Shown one piece after another: positions 10,813 through 21,083 of a stretch of 64,000 bases of DNA. The DNA is taken from assembly GCF_009857445.1 (NCBI RefSeq), contig NZ_WWCN01000004.1, forward strand, positions 62,001-126,000, in the 5' to 3' direction. The stretch is from Duganella flavida (GTDB lineage Bacteria > Pseudomonadota > Gammaproteobacteria > Burkholderiales > Burkholderiaceae_D). The stretch's first letter is position 1. Each line of letters opens with the position of its first letter. The notes under the pieces were generated by a model, which had not been told where the DNA came from, did no database searches, and saw only the letters and a program-made list of their open reading frames with translations. The translations under genes and the position numbers were made by a program.

Positions 10813-13800
10813 ATGCACCCTGGCATCACCCCCGGCCTGCTGATTTTGCACGGTAACCAGATGGAGCAGCTGCGCGCTGCCGTCTTCCAATGGCTGCGCA
10901 ATCACCCGCTCGGGGCGCTGGAGTCGGAAATCTTTTTGGTGCAATCGAACGGCGTGGCCGAGTGGCTGAAGATTGCGCTGGCCGAGGAAAACGGCATCTG
11001 CGCCGCCGCCCGCGTGGCGCTGCCGGCGCGGTTTTTATGGGATGCCTATCGCGGTATGCTAGGGCGCGAAAGTGTGCCGCCCATTTCCGCCTTCGACAAA
11101 GGTCCGCTGACCTGGCGTTTGATGCGTCTCCTGCCTACGCTGCTGGGTGATCCCGTGTTCGCGCCGCTGCGCCATTTCCTTGCCGACGGCGAGGCCGAGC
11201 GCCGCCTGCAACTGGCCGAACGGCTGGCCGACTTGTTCGACCAGTACCAGGTCTATCGCGCCGATTGGCTGGACGACTGGGCCGCAGGCCGCGACCAGTT
11301 GCGCAACGCGCGCGGTGATGTGACGCCGCTGCCGGAAGACCAGCGCTGGCAAGGCCAGTTGTGGCGCGCCGTGATCGCTGACGTCGAGCCGCATGAACGC
11401 GGCTTAGGCCGCGCCACTGTGCACACCGAATTCGTCCGCGCCAGTGCCGCCGGCGAAGAGCCGCTGGGCCGCTTGCCGCGCCGGGTGGTGATCTTCGGCG
11501 TGTCGGCGCTGCCGTTCCAGACCTTGCAGGCGCTGGCCTCCATCGCGCGCTACACGCAGGTGCTGCTGGCGGTGCCGAATCCCTGCCAGTACTACTGGGG
11601 CGATATCATCGAAGGGCGCGACCTGCTGCGCAGCGCACATCGCCGCCAACAGCCGCGCAACGGCCAGGATCTCGGCCAGATTCCGTTGGAAGAACTGCAT
11701 GCGCACAGCCATCCGCTGCTGGCTAGCTGGGGGCGGCAAGGCCGCGACTTCGTGCGCATGCTGGATGAATTTGACGAAGCCGCGCAAGCCGTAGCCGCTT
11801 TGGCCGATGGCGACGCGGTCGCGCCGTTGCGGGTGGATCTGTTCAGCGAAGGCGGGGGCGAAACGCTGCTGACGCAAGTGCAGGCCGCCGTGCGTGAGCT
11901 GCTGCCGCTGTCCGAGCATCCGCAAATTCCACCGGCGGATGACGACCGCTCGATCGAATTCCACATCACCCACAGCGTGCAGCGCGAAGTGGAAGTGCTG
12001 CATGACCAGCTGCTGCAAATGTTTGCCGACGCCGAACAGGCAGGCCGCCCGCTGCGCCCGCGCGACGTGGTGGTGATGGTGCCGGACATCGACACCTTCT
12101 CGGCCGCCATCCACGCCGTCTTTGCCCAGCACCGCCGCACGGACGCCCGCTACATCCCGTTCGAAATCGGCGACGTCAACGACCGTAGCGTCAATCCGCT
12201 GCTGGTGGCGCTGGAATGGCTGCTACGCTTGCCGCATCAGCGCTGCCGCCAGAGCGAAGTGCGCGACCTGCTGGACGTGCCGGCGCTGGCCGCCCGCTTC
12301 GGACTGCACGAAGATGACTTGCCGACGCTGGGCCGCTGGATTGAAGGCGCGGGCGTGCGCTGGGGCCTGGACCAGCAGCACCGCAGCGGCCTGGGTCTCG
12401 GCCCGGCCGGCGAACAGAATGCCTGGATCTTCGGCGTACGCCGCATGCTGCTCGGCTACGCCAGCGGCGCCGGTGGTGACAACGGCGGCAGCTTTGCCGG
12501 GATTGAACCGTACGCGGAAGTCGGCGGGCTGGATGCCGCGCTGGCCGGATCACTGGCGCAGCTGGTGGAAGCGCTGCTGCACTGGCGCGCCGTGCTGGCC
12601 GAATCGCGCTCGCCGGCTGAGTGGGGCATGCAGGCGCGCGCGCTGCTGGCGGCCTTCTTCACATCGAACGAGGAGGGCGACCGCCTGACGCTGGCGCAGC
12701 TGGACGACGCCTTGAATAAATGGCTGGACACTTGCGAAGGCGCAGGCTACGAGGAAGCCGCGCCGCTGGCCGTGCTGCGCGAAGCCTGGCTAGGCCTGAT
12801 GGACGAGCCGACCTTGAACCACCAATTCGTCTCCGGCGGCGTCACCTTCTGCACGTTGATGCCGATGCGCGCGGTGCCGTTCCGCGTGGTCTGCCTGCTG
12901 GGCATGAACGACGGCGATTTCCCGCGCCGCGCGCCGAAGGCCGACTTCGACCTGCTGGCGCAGCCGGGCATGGCCCGTCCGGGCGACCGCTCGCGCCGCG
13001 ACGATGACCGCTACCTGATGCTGGAAGCGGTGCTGGCCGCGCGCGACAAGCTGTATATCAGCTGGGTCGGACGCAATGTACGTGACAACAGCGAGCAGCC
13101 GCCATCGGTGCTGGTGTCGCAGCTGCGCGATTATCTAGTCAATGGCTGGCAGTTGGACCTGCATGCGCGTACCACCGAGCACGCGCTGCAACCGTTCAGC
13201 CGCCGTTACTTCGAAGATGGCGGCCTGCTGACCTATGCGCGCGAATGGCGCGAGGCCCACGGCGTGAAAGTCGGGGAAGGTGAAGCCGCCGCCTTGCCGC
13301 CATTCGACATCGACGACAAATTCCGTCTCAAACTCGCGCAGCTGCACAACTTCCTGCGCCAGCCGGTGCGCTTCTTCTTCCGCCAGCGCCTGGGCGTGAT
13401 GTTCGGCGAGGCCGCGCTGGTGGGCGAAGACGAAGAACCGTTTTCGCTCAACGCGCTGGAACGCTACCTGCTCGAAGACACCATGCTCGATGACGCCGAC
13501 ACGCCGGAAGAAATCGACCAGGTCTACGACAAACTGACGCAACGCGCCGAACGCCTCGCGCGCGAAGGTGTGCTGCCGATCGGTTTGATCGGTCAGCAAT
13601 ACCAGCACCAATTGGTGCAAGCACTGGTGCCGGTGCGCTGCGCGTGGCTGACGCTGCGCCAGCATTACGAACTGCCGGCTGCGAAAGTGGCGCTGAACCT
13701 GGTGCTGGCCGGCGTGCCGCTGGATGACTGGATCGACCAGTTGCGCAGCAACGGCAGCGAAACCGTGTGGCTGGCGCAGATGTCATCGCGCGTGGCCGAC

Positions 13801-14247
13801 AAGCAGGGCAAGCCGCGTGGCGACAAGCTGATTGCGATGTGGCTGCGCCAACTGGCCGTATCGGCCACCGGCATGCAGGTCACCGGCTACCTCGTGGCGC
13901 GCGACGCCATCGTCACCATGAAGCCGCTACCGCCAGAAGCGGCGCAGGAAGCCTTGCGTGAATTGGTTTGCCTGTGGCGCGATGGTATGAACCGTCCGCT
14001 GCCGACGGCCTGCAAAACGGCGCTGGCGCTGGTGCAGGAAGGCGACCCGCGCGCGACTTACGATGGCGGTTTCGATATCGACGGCGAGAGCGCGGACCTG
14101 TGTCTCGCGCGCCTGTGGCCGGACTTTGCGGCACTCAGCGGCCAAGATGATTTTGACGACGTCTCGCGCGCCCTGTATGGCCCGCTGGCGGAATGGATGG
14201 AACACTACGTGACGATTGAGCAGATCGACCCCGAGGGCGCAGCATGA
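10813..14247 (+). CDS. recC: RecBCD enzyme subunit RecC (exodeoxyribonuclease V gamma chain)
   Basis: A 1144-residue homologue of RecC, close to the 1122 residues of the E. coli protein. The N-terminus shows the family start (ILHGNQMEQL, then LVQSNGVAEWL and LPARFLWD), and the helicase-like middle with PMRAVPFRVVCLLGMND is typical. RecC is the inactive-helicase subunit that holds RecB and RecD together, splits the duplex and reads Chi in the 3' strand. First gene of recC-recB-recD; its TGA overlaps the recB start as ATGA, pointing to coupled translation. A weak AAGAG precedes the ATG. Which Chi sequence it reads cannot be told from the sequence. Confidence 0.95.
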   Translation: MHPGITPGLLILHGNQMEQLRAAVFQWLRNHPLGALESEIFLVQSNGVAEWLKIALAEENGICAAARVALPARFLWDAYRGMLGRESVPPISAFDKGPLTWRLMRLLPTLLGDPVFAPLRHFLADGEAERRLQLAERLADLFDQYQVYRADWLDDWAAGRDQLRNARGDVTPLPEDQRWQGQLWRAVIADVEPHERGLGRATVHTEFVRASAAGEEPLGRLPRRVVIFGVSALPFQTLQALASIARYTQVLLAVPNPCQYYWGDIIEGRDLLRSAHRRQQPRNGQDLGQIPLEELHAHSHPLLASWGRQGRDFVRMLDEFDEAAQAVAALADGDAVAPLRVDLFSEGGGETLLTQVQAAVRELLPLSEHPQIPPADDDRSIEFHITHSVQREVEVLHDQLLQMFADAEQAGRPLRPRDVVVMVPDIDTFSAAIHAVFAQHRRTDARYIPFEIGDVNDRSVNPLLVALEWLLRLPHQRCRQSEVRDLLDVPALAARFGLHEDDLPTLGRWIEGAGVRWGLDQQHRSGLGLGPAGEQNAWIFGVRRMLLGYASGAGGDNGGSFAGIEPYAEVGGLDAALAGSLAQLVEALLHWRAVLAESRSPAEWGMQARALLAAFFTSNEEGDRLTLAQLDDALNKWLDTCEGAGYEEAAPLAVLREAWLGLMDEPTLNHQFVSGGVTFCTLMPMRAVPFRVVCLLGMNDGDFPRRAPKADFDLLAQPGMARPGDRSRRDDDRYLMLEAVLAARDKLYISWVGRNVRDNSEQPPSVLVSQLRDYLVNGWQLDLHARTTEHALQPFSRRYFEDGGLLTYAREWREAHGVKVGEGEAAALPPFDIDDKFRLKLAQLHNFLRQPVRFFFRQRLGVMFGEAALVGEDEEPFSLNALERYLLEDTMLDDADTPEEIDQVYDKLTQRAERLAREGVLPIGLIGQQYQHQLVQALVPVRCAWLTLRQHYELPAAKVALNLVLAGVPLDDWIDQLRSNGSETVWLAQMSSRVADKQGKPRGDKLIAMWLRQLAVSATGMQVTGYLVARDAIVTMKPLPPEAAQEALRELVCLWRDGMNRPLPTACKTALALVQEGDPRATYDGGFDIDGESADLCLARLWPDFAALSGQDDFDDVSRALYGPLAEWMEHYVTIEQIDPEGAA

Positions 14248-17200
14248 ACACCGCTAACCAACTCGCCCCGTTGACCTTCCCGCTGCACGGCTCACGCCTG
14301 ATCGAGGCCAGCGCCGGCACAGGAAAAACGTGGACCATCGCCGCGCTGTATGTGCGGCTGGTGCTGGGCCACGGCGGCGCGGACGGCTTCCAGCGCCCGC
14401 TGCTGCCGGCCGACATCCTCGTCATGACGTTCACCCGCGCCGCCACGCGCGAGCTGTCCAATCGCGTGCGCGAACGGCTGGTGGAAGCGGCAGCCTATTT
14501 CCGCACGCAAGAAGAACGAGAACAGCGCGACGATTATCTCGATGCGCTGCTGGAGTCCTATCCCGACCACAGCGCACAGCAGCAAGCCGCGCACCGCCTG
14601 CAACTGGCGGCGGAAACGATGGACGAAGCGGCCATCTTTACCATCGACGCATGGTGCCAGCGCATGCTGCGCGAGCACGCCTTCGACAGCGGCAGCTTGT
14701 TTGACGAAGAACTGGTCAGCGACGAGCAATCGCTGTTCGAAGATGCGGCGCACGATTACTGGCGCCAGCAAGTCTATCCGCTCAACGCCGTCTCGCTGGA
14801 AGCGCTGCTGTCCTGCTGGAGCGATGTGGGGGCGCTGAAAAGCAGCATCCGCGAATTGGTGAAGCGGGCCGACATCATCGGCGAAGCTGCGGCGCGCGGC
14901 GAGTCGCTGGGCGTATTGATCGCCGAAGTGCAGCGCAAGCAGCAAGCGCAGCTCGCAGAACTCAAGGCCGGCTGGTACGAACGCGCCACGCGCATGGAGC
15001 AATGGATCGCCCAGCACCGCGCGGTCGATCCCAAGTGCTTCAACGGCAACAAGATGCGGCCCGATTCGCTCACCAGCTGGTTCAATGGCCTGCGCGAGTG
15101 GTCGCAAAATCCGGCCAGCGTGATGCCGGACATTTCGGACACGGCGTGGAATCGCCTGACGGTGGAAGGCATTGAAGACGCCTTCTCCAAAAACTTCAGC
15201 GCCGCCGTGCCGGACGACTTCGACGCCATACTGCCGTTGAAAAACGCCTTGCGCGACATCGAACCGTTGGCGCACGCGCTTTACCGTCACGCCGCCGCCG
15301 CCGTGGCCGACCGCATGGCCGAGCTGAAAAAGCGCAGCCGCCAGTTCGGTTTCGCCGACATGCTGGACCGCTTGAACGACGCACTGCAAGGCGAGAACGG
15401 CGCCGCGCTGCGCAAGCGCATCACCGATCAATATCCGGTGGCGATGGTGGATGAATTCCAGGATACGGCGCCGAACCAGTACCAGATTTTCAACGAACTG
15501 TATCGCGTGGCGGATAACGATCCCGCAACAGGGCTGTTCCTGATCGGTGATCCCAAACAATCGATCTACGGCTTCCGTGGCGCGGACATCCACAGCTACC
15601 TGTCTGCGCGCCGCGCCACGGCGGGCCGCCACTACCAGCTGGGCACCAACTACCGCTCGACAAAGCCGGTGGTGGACGCGGTCAACCACCTGTTCCTGCA
15701 CGCGGAAGGCCGCGCTGCAGGCGAAGGCTTCCCGCGCGGGGCGTTCCGCTTTCGCGACATCCATACGCATGAAAATCCGCTGCCGTTTGAAGCAGTCGCC
15801 GCGCAAGGGCGCAAGGAGCGCATGGTTGATGCAGCGGGCGACGTACCCGCGCTGGTCATCGCCTGCAGCGCCGCGCAAGACCTGAAGGCTGAAGGCTACC
15901 GAGAGTTCTTCGCGCATCACTGCGCGGAAGACATCGTCGCCAAGCTGAATGACGCGCGCGTTGGTTTCGGCGGCGACGAGTTCAAACGCTTGCAGCCTGC
16001 CGATATTGCAGTGCTGGTGCGCGACCGCAAGGAGGCTGCTGCCATCCGCCGCGCGCTGCAACGGCGCGGCGTGCCGAGCGTCTACCTGTCGGACAAAGAC
16101 TCCGTCACCGATAGCGAGGAAGCAGCGGACGTGCTGCGTTGGCTGTCCGCCGTTGCCAATCCGCTGGACGGCGCTCTGGCACGTGCGGCCTTCGCCACGC
16201 GCACTGCGGGCTTGCCGCTAGCCGAACTGGCTCGCTTGTCGTCGGACGAACTGGCGTGGGAAGAACGCGTGGAACAGTTGAAGGCACTGCACATTATCTG
16301 GCAGCGTCAAGGTGTGCTGGCCATGCTGCGGCGCTTTATCCACGAGCTGCAACTGCCGGCGGCGTTGCTGCAGCAAGTTGGTGGCGAGCGCCGTTTGACC
16401 AACTTGCTGCACCTGGCGGAACTGCTGCAATCGGCCAGCCGCCAGCTGGATGGCGAACAGGCGCTGATACGCTGGCTCGCCGAGCAGATTGAAGGCGGCG
16501 AGGGCGCCGGTGATGAGCGCGTGCTGCGTTTGGAGAGCGATGCCGAGTTGGTGAAAGTGGTCACGGTCCACAAGTCCAAAGGGCTTGAATATCCGCTGGT
16601 GTACCTGCCGTTTGCCGTCACCGCGCGCAAGGTTGATAAGCGCAACCGCAGCTTCTTCGAATTCAGCGACGATGAAGGCGTCCGCCAGATCGACATGGCG
16701 CTCAGCGACACCGCGATGGAGCTGGTCGAACGCGCGCGCCTGCAAGAGGATTTGCGCCTGATGTACGTGGCGCTGACGCGCGCGCGTCACTTCCTGTGGC
16801 TGGGCGTGACCGCGCTGTCGGCGCGCAAGGCGGGAGACAACACGCTACACGAATCGGCGCTCGGCTATTTGCTGACGGGTGGTTCGCCGCTGCCGTCGGA
16901 CCTGATGATGGAGCGCTGGCAGCATGCCTGCCAAGGCTGCGACGCGATCAGCCTCACCACGCTGGCGATGGGCGCGCAGCCTGTCACGCGTTTGAGCCGC
17001 GTCGAAGAACGCCCGCCGTTGCTGGAGCCCTTGCACTATGGTGGCCATTTCGAACGCGATTGGTCGGTTGGCAGTTTTAGTTCGCTGGCGCGGCGCACAG
17101 GGCCGACAGGCGCCATCAGTGCCGATGGCCCGGTGCCGCGCGACGCCTTGCAGGAAAAGCTGCTGGAGGGCGGCGACCTGCCCGCCATCGTGCAGCCGGC

Positions 17201-17936
17201 GCGTGTGGAAGACGCGCCGTGGCATCGCTTCCCGCGTGGCTCGGTGCCCGGTAACTTCCTGCACGAGCAGCTGGAGTGGATGGGGCAGGAGGGCTTTGCG
17301 GTTGTCGAGTCGGAGCATTTTGAATCGCGCCTGACGCGCCGCGTGGAGCGTGCCGGCTGGGGTAACCGTCTTGAGGATACGCTGGCGTGGCTGCGCGAAA
17401 TCGCCGTCACGCCGCTGCCGTATTTTGATGCGTCCTTGAGCCGCATAGTGGGTGCGCTGCCGGAGATGGAGTTTTGGTTCCCGAGCGAGCGCCTTGCCAC
17501 CGGCGCGCTGGACCGGCTGTGCGCCCAGCACCTGCTGGGCGGCGTGTCGCGCCCTGCGCTGCCGGAGCGTGCGCTGCACGGCATGCTGAAGGGCTTCTGC
17601 GACCTGGTGTTCGAACACGAGGGGCGCTACTGGGTGCTGGACTACAAATCGAATGCGCTGGGTGGCGGCGATGCGGCCTACCACGAGCCGGCGCTGGTGG
17701 CTGCAATGGCCGAGCATCGCTATGACATCCAGGGTGCGATTTACATGCTGGCGCTGCACCGGCTGCTGCAAAGCCGCCTGGGCGATGCCTACGACCCGGC
17801 CGAGCAGCTGGGCGGGGCGGTGTTCATGTTCCTGCGCGGCATAGGCAATGCCCAAACACGCGGCTGCTACTGGATGGCGCCGGATCCCGAATTGCTGGAT
17901 GGGCTCGATAGCCTGCTGGGTGTAACTCATGGGTAA
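14244..17936 (+). CDS. recB: RecBCD enzyme subunit RecB (helicase-nuclease)
   Basis: A 1230-residue UvrD-type 3'-5' helicase with a C-terminal nuclease. Walker A is ASAGTGKTWT (about 20-29), Walker B/motif II is MVDEFQDTAP near 400, motif III GDPKQSIYGFRG near 433, motif V TVHKSKGLEYP near 773 and motif VI MYVALTRAR near 839. The nuclease core (GFCDLVFEHEGRYWVLDYKS, around 1115-1135) keeps the metal-binding Asp, Asp and Lys of the RecB family. It unwinds double-strand ends, is expected to load RecA after Chi, and is essential for end-driven recombination repair. It overlaps recC by 4 bp and recD by 8 bp. Confidence 0.96.
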   Translation: MNTANQLAPLTFPLHGSRLIEASAGTGKTWTIAALYVRLVLGHGGADGFQRPLLPADILVMTFTRAATRELSNRVRERLVEAAAYFRTQEEREQRDDYLDALLESYPDHSAQQQAAHRLQLAAETMDEAAIFTIDAWCQRMLREHAFDSGSLFDEELVSDEQSLFEDAAHDYWRQQVYPLNAVSLEALLSCWSDVGALKSSIRELVKRADIIGEAAARGESLGVLIAEVQRKQQAQLAELKAGWYERATRMEQWIAQHRAVDPKCFNGNKMRPDSLTSWFNGLREWSQNPASVMPDISDTAWNRLTVEGIEDAFSKNFSAAVPDDFDAILPLKNALRDIEPLAHALYRHAAAAVADRMAELKKRSRQFGFADMLDRLNDALQGENGAALRKRITDQYPVAMVDEFQDTAPNQYQIFNELYRVADNDPATGLFLIGDPKQSIYGFRGADIHSYLSARRATAGRHYQLGTNYRSTKPVVDAVNHLFLHAEGRAAGEGFPRGAFRFRDIHTHENPLPFEAVAAQGRKERMVDAAGDVPALVIACSAAQDLKAEGYREFFAHHCAEDIVAKLNDARVGFGGDEFKRLQPADIAVLVRDRKEAAAIRRALQRRGVPSVYLSDKDSVTDSEEAADVLRWLSAVANPLDGALARAAFATRTAGLPLAELARLSSDELAWEERVEQLKALHIIWQRQGVLAMLRRFIHELQLPAALLQQVGGERRLTNLLHLAELLQSASRQLDGEQALIRWLAEQIEGGEGAGDERVLRLESDAELVKVVTVHKSKGLEYPLVYLPFAVTARKVDKRNRSFFEFSDDEGVRQIDMALSDTAMELVERARLQEDLRLMYVALTRARHFLWLGVTALSARKAGDNTLHESALGYLLTGGSPLPSDLMMERWQHACQGCDAISLTTLAMGAQPVTRLSRVEERPPLLEPLHYGGHFERDWSVGSFSSLARRTGPTGAISADGPVPRDALQEKLLEGGDLPAIVQPARVEDAPWHRFPRGSVPGNFLHEQLEWMGQEGFAVVESEHFESRLTRRVERAGWGNRLEDTLAWLREIAVTPLPYFDASLSRIVGALPEMEFWFPSERLATGALDRLCAQHLLGGVSRPALPERALHGMLKGFCDLVFEHEGRYWVLDYKSNALGGGDAAYHEPALVAAMAEHRYDIQGAIYMLALHRLLQSRLGDAYDPAEQLGGAVFMFLRGIGNAQTRGCYWMAPDPELLDGLDSLLGVTHG

Positions 17937-19860
17937 AGAATTTTTCGCGCAGGTCGATGCGCTGACCGAGGCCGGCCAGCTGCGCCGTCTGAGCGGCGCG
18001 TTTGCGCGTTTCATCGCCTCGGTGGGCGAGGCCTCGCCGCAATTGATGGCCGCCTGTGTGCTGTTGTCCGAGCTGGAAGGGCGCGGCCACAGCTGCCTGC
18101 TGTTAAGTGAATTGAATGCCGATCCGGCTGCGCTGCTGGGCTGGAGCGGCGACGAGTGGCGCGATCTTCGTTCATCTGTTGGTAATTGGCCGGAAAACGT
18201 TGCAGATTGGCGCGATCTGCTGGCAGCGTGCACGCAGGTCTGGCCGGTCGGCGGCGATAATGTTAACCAGCCGCTAGTGCTGGACGGTGACCGTCTCTAC
18301 CTGCGCCGCTACTGGCAAGACGAAACCCACGTGGCCGGTGCGGTGCGCGGACGGGCGCTGGGCGGCGTGTTGGCGGCTGATGCGGAGGCGGAAACGGCTG
18401 AAATCCGCCGCTGGCTGGATATTTTGTTCCCACACGCCCCACGCGGCGGCAGTACGGACTGGCAGAAAATTGCGTGTGCGGTGGCCATGCGCGGCAAGCT
18501 GGGTATCATTACCGGCGGCCCGGGCACAGGCAAGACCTACACCGTGGCGCGCTTGCTGGCTTTATTATTTGCCACTGCGGGCGAGCGCCAAGCTGGTTTG
18601 CGGGTGGCGCTGGCGGCGCCTACCGGCAAGGCTGCGGCACGACTTAAGCAATCGATTGATATTGCGCTGGATGAGTTGGCTGGAAAAGTGGGCTCGGCGC
18701 TGCCGCTGCGCGAACTGGCTGCGCGTATGGGCGCGGCGCGGACGTTGCACAGCTTGCTCGGAGCGCGCCCCGATACACGGGCTTTCCAGCATCATGCAGG
18801 CAACCAGTTGGATGTTGATGTGCTGATTGTTGATGAGGCGTCAATGATTCACCTGGAAATGATGTCGGCGCTGCTGGCGGCATTGCCGCCGCAAGCGACG
18901 TTGATCTTGCTTGGTGATAAGGATCAACTGGCATCGGTAGAGGCCGGCGCTGTGCTGGGCGATCTGTGCCACAACGCCGAGGCGGGCGAGTATTTGCCGG
19001 AAACCTTGTCATATGTGGAGGCATGTACCGGCCAGCAGGTGCCTGGGCAGTACGCTGGACACGGCGGGCCGATCGCCCAGCAAACCGTGATGCTGCGAGA
19101 AAGCCGTCGTTTTGGCGGCCCGATCGGTGCGTTGGCGCTGGCTGTGAATGCCGGCGATGCTGGCAAGGCGGTGGAAGTGTTGCGTTCCGGGGAAGATGGC
19201 AAGGTGGCCTGGACCGATCTGGCGCAGTCTTCCGACCTGTTGCAGCTGGCCTTGACGGGCTATCGGCCATATTTGCAATTGATTAAGAATTTGTCGGAAA
19301 ATGCCGATGACATCGTACGACTTGGCATTTTGAGAAGCTTTGAAAGCTTCCGGATTTTATGTGCAGTGCGTGAAGGCGAATGGGGTGTGTCGGGCTTGAA
19401 TGATGCAATTGAACAAAGATTGCAGGCGGCTGGACTGCTCAAACGGACTGGTGAGTGGTACGTCGGCCGGCCGGTAATGGTGACGCGAAACGACTATGCG
19501 ACCGGTGTTTTCAATGGTGACATTGGCCTGACGTTGCCCGATCCTGCGCGTCCGGGGGCGCTGCGGGTGTACTTCTCGGAAGGTGAGACGGTGCGCAGCG
19601 TGCTGGCCACGAGGTTAAGAAACGTGGAAACCGCGTTTGCCATGACGGTGCATAAATCACAAGGTTCCGAGTTTGCACATACGGCGATGGTGTTGCCGAA
19701 AGACGGCGGTGGGATGCTGGCGCGGGAGTTGATCTACACCGGCATCACCCGCGCCCGCGACTACTTTACGTTACTGACACCGAACGGCCAAGTGCTGTTG
19801 GACGCCATCGGTCAACGCACGCAACGGGCTAGTGGTTTGCGTCATCTGCTCGATAGTTAA
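17929..19860 (+). CDS. recD: RecBCD enzyme subunit RecD (5'-3' helicase)
   Basis: A 643-residue SF1B helicase. After an N-terminal domain of about 150 residues comes Walker A (GGPGTGKTYT near 198), motif II (IVDEASMI near 300), and motifs V/VI (MTVHKSQGSE near 572 and YTGITRAR). RecD is the fast 5'-3' motor of RecBCD and regulates the nuclease before Chi. Its ATG lies inside the last codons of recB. A 7-bp imperfect stem (AAGCCAG / CTGGCTT, 19859-19897) and then a perfect palindrome follow; either could mark the end of transcription. Confidence 0.95.
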   Translation: MGKEFFAQVDALTEAGQLRRLSGAFARFIASVGEASPQLMAACVLLSELEGRGHSCLLLSELNADPAALLGWSGDEWRDLRSSVGNWPENVADWRDLLAACTQVWPVGGDNVNQPLVLDGDRLYLRRYWQDETHVAGAVRGRALGGVLAADAEAETAEIRRWLDILFPHAPRGGSTDWQKIACAVAMRGKLGIITGGPGTGKTYTVARLLALLFATAGERQAGLRVALAAPTGKAAARLKQSIDIALDELAGKVGSALPLRELAARMGAARTLHSLLGARPDTRAFQHHAGNQLDVDVLIVDEASMIHLEMMSALLAALPPQATLILLGDKDQLASVEAGAVLGDLCHNAEAGEYLPETLSYVEACTGQQVPGQYAGHGGPIAQQTVMLRESRRFGGPIGALALAVNAGDAGKAVEVLRSGEDGKVAWTDLAQSSDLLQLALTGYRPYLQLIKNLSENADDIVRLGILRSFESFRILCAVREGEWGVSGLNDAIEQRLQAAGLLKRTGEWYVGRPVMVTRNDYATGVFNGDIGLTLPDPARPGALRVYFSEGETVRSVLATRLRNVETAFAMTVHKSQGSEFAHTAMVLPKDGGGMLARELIYTGITRARDYFTLLTPNGQVLLDAIGQRTQRASGLRHLLDS

Positions 19861-19938
19861 GCCAGTTATTAGCATATTGAAACCAAGTTCTGGCTTCTAA
19901 CCCATTTGCTTTTGCCTCGACGCCAGCATTACCACTTA

Positions 19939-19968
19939 GGGGTCTGACCCCGTACGGGGTCAGACCCC
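19939..19968. repeat. Perfect 30-bp palindrome between convergent recD and pbpG
   Basis: The 15-base arm GGGGTCTGACCCCGT is followed immediately by its exact reverse complement. Each arm itself contains GGGGTC and GACCCC, so it can fold as one long stem or two short ones. It sits between the 3' ends of two convergent genes, so a role as bidirectional transcription end or a dispersed genomic repeat is plausible; there is no T tract of the usual intrinsic terminator type. Confidence 0.85.
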
Positions 19969-19984
19969 GCATGGCAGTGCGGGT

Positions 19985-20848
19985 TTACATCGCGCGGCGC
20001 GTACGCTTGGCCGACTTGCTGGTTTTCTTTGACGCTTTCATGACTTTTGGTTTGTCATCCGGGCCGGCAATAAAGCGGCGAATGTTGACTGCATCCATCA
20101 AGCGCGCCGAGTTAGCCTTGGCGTTCAGCAACACCAGCGTGGCATTTTTACCCGCCGACTTGAAGCGCATGATCAGGCAGCGGCCGGCTTCCTCGGTGTA
20201 GCCGGTCTTGGACAAACCTACATCCCAACCCTTGGCGCCGACCAGGCGGTTGGTGTTGTGATACTCAACCTTGCGGCCTTTGATACTGATCACATCCTTG
20301 GTGTCGGTGGTGATGCGGCGTATGTCCGGGTAAGCCGAAGCGGCCGTCGCAATCTTCACCAATTCAGTCGCGGTCGACATATTGTGCGGCGACAAGCCGG
20401 TTGGCTCCTCGATCACAGTCTGCGTCAAGCCCAGGGCACGGATCTTGTTTTTGACTGCCAGGCGGAAAGCATCCATACCACCAGGATAGGTGCGGCCCAG
20501 TGAAGCGGCAGCACGGTTGTCTGACGACATCAGTGCCAGTTGCAGCACATCGCCGCGCGAAATTTCCGCGCCGACCGGCACGCGCGAGGCGCTATGTTTC
20601 AACATATCAACGTCCAGGCGATCAATGGCGATTTTTTCTTCCATGTCTTGCTTGGCATCCAGCACCACCATCGCAGTCATCAGCTTGGTCAGCGAGGCGA
20701 TGGGGACTTGGGTGTTGGCATTTTTTTCGAGCAACACTTTACCGGTGCCGTCTTCGACTACCAGCACGGATTGCGAACCAAGCGGAACCGCAGCGAAGGC
20801 AGCCGCAGTAAACGAGGTCAGCAATACAGCAACAATTTTCTTGAGCAT
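19985..20848 (-). CDS. pbpG: D-alanyl-D-alanine endopeptidase, PBP7 type
   Basis: A 287-residue exported low-molecular-weight penicillin-binding protein. The N-terminus (MLKKIVAVLLTSFTAAAFAA) is a Sec signal peptide. The three active-site motifs are present in order: SLTK (nucleophile Ser), SSDN and SKTG. The family cleaves D-Ala-meso-DAP cross-links of peptidoglycan in the periplasm. The C-terminal tail is rich in Lys, Ser and Arg. I use the ATG that begins the signal peptide; the frame stays open 12 codons upstream to a GTG with no ribosome binding site. Convergent with recD. Confidence 0.9.
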   Translation of the reverse strand: MLKKIVAVLLTSFTAAAFAAVPLGSQSVLVVEDGTGKVLLEKNANTQVPIASLTKLMTAMVVLDAKQDMEEKIAIDRLDVDMLKHSASRVPVGAEISRGDVLQLALMSSDNRAAASLGRTYPGGMDAFRLAVKNKIRALGLTQTVIEEPTGLSPHNMSTATELVKIATAASAYPDIRRITTDTKDVISIKGRKVEYHNTNRLVGAKGWDVGLSKTGYTEEAGRCLIMRFKSAGKNATLVLLNAKANSARLMDAVNIRRFIAGPDDKPKVMKASKKTSKSAKRTRRAM

Positions 20849-21025
20849 ATGGATATTCGGGGAACAGGAGTCTATCGGACGCACCTGGGCGGTGCGGCGC
20901 GCGTAAAAATCTAGCTATACGGCAATATTCTCTAAGGATAGACAATATCATTAAAGTGGGTTCTCGTCTATTGTCTGTAAGTGTCGGATTCTTATATTTT
21001 TTTCCTCACTAAGCCCGTCTTAAGT

Positions 21026-21062
21026 AAAAAAAGCCCCGGGACCGTCAGATCCCGGGGCTTTG
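21026..21062 (-). terminator. Rho-independent terminator of the sulfate-binding protein gene
   Basis: Perfect 10-bp arms AAGCCCCGGG and CCCGGGGCTT around a 10-base loop. Read on the minus strand, the stem is followed by a run of T. It lies 22 bp after the stop of the minus-strand sbp gene. Confidence 0.92.
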
Positions 21063-21083
21063 CGGTAGCGCAACAGCTATGGC

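Noticed and set aside
19939-19968. Palindrome considered as a phage or integron attachment site
   Set aside because: No integrase, direct repeat or foreign gene content is near it; the genes on both sides are housekeeping.
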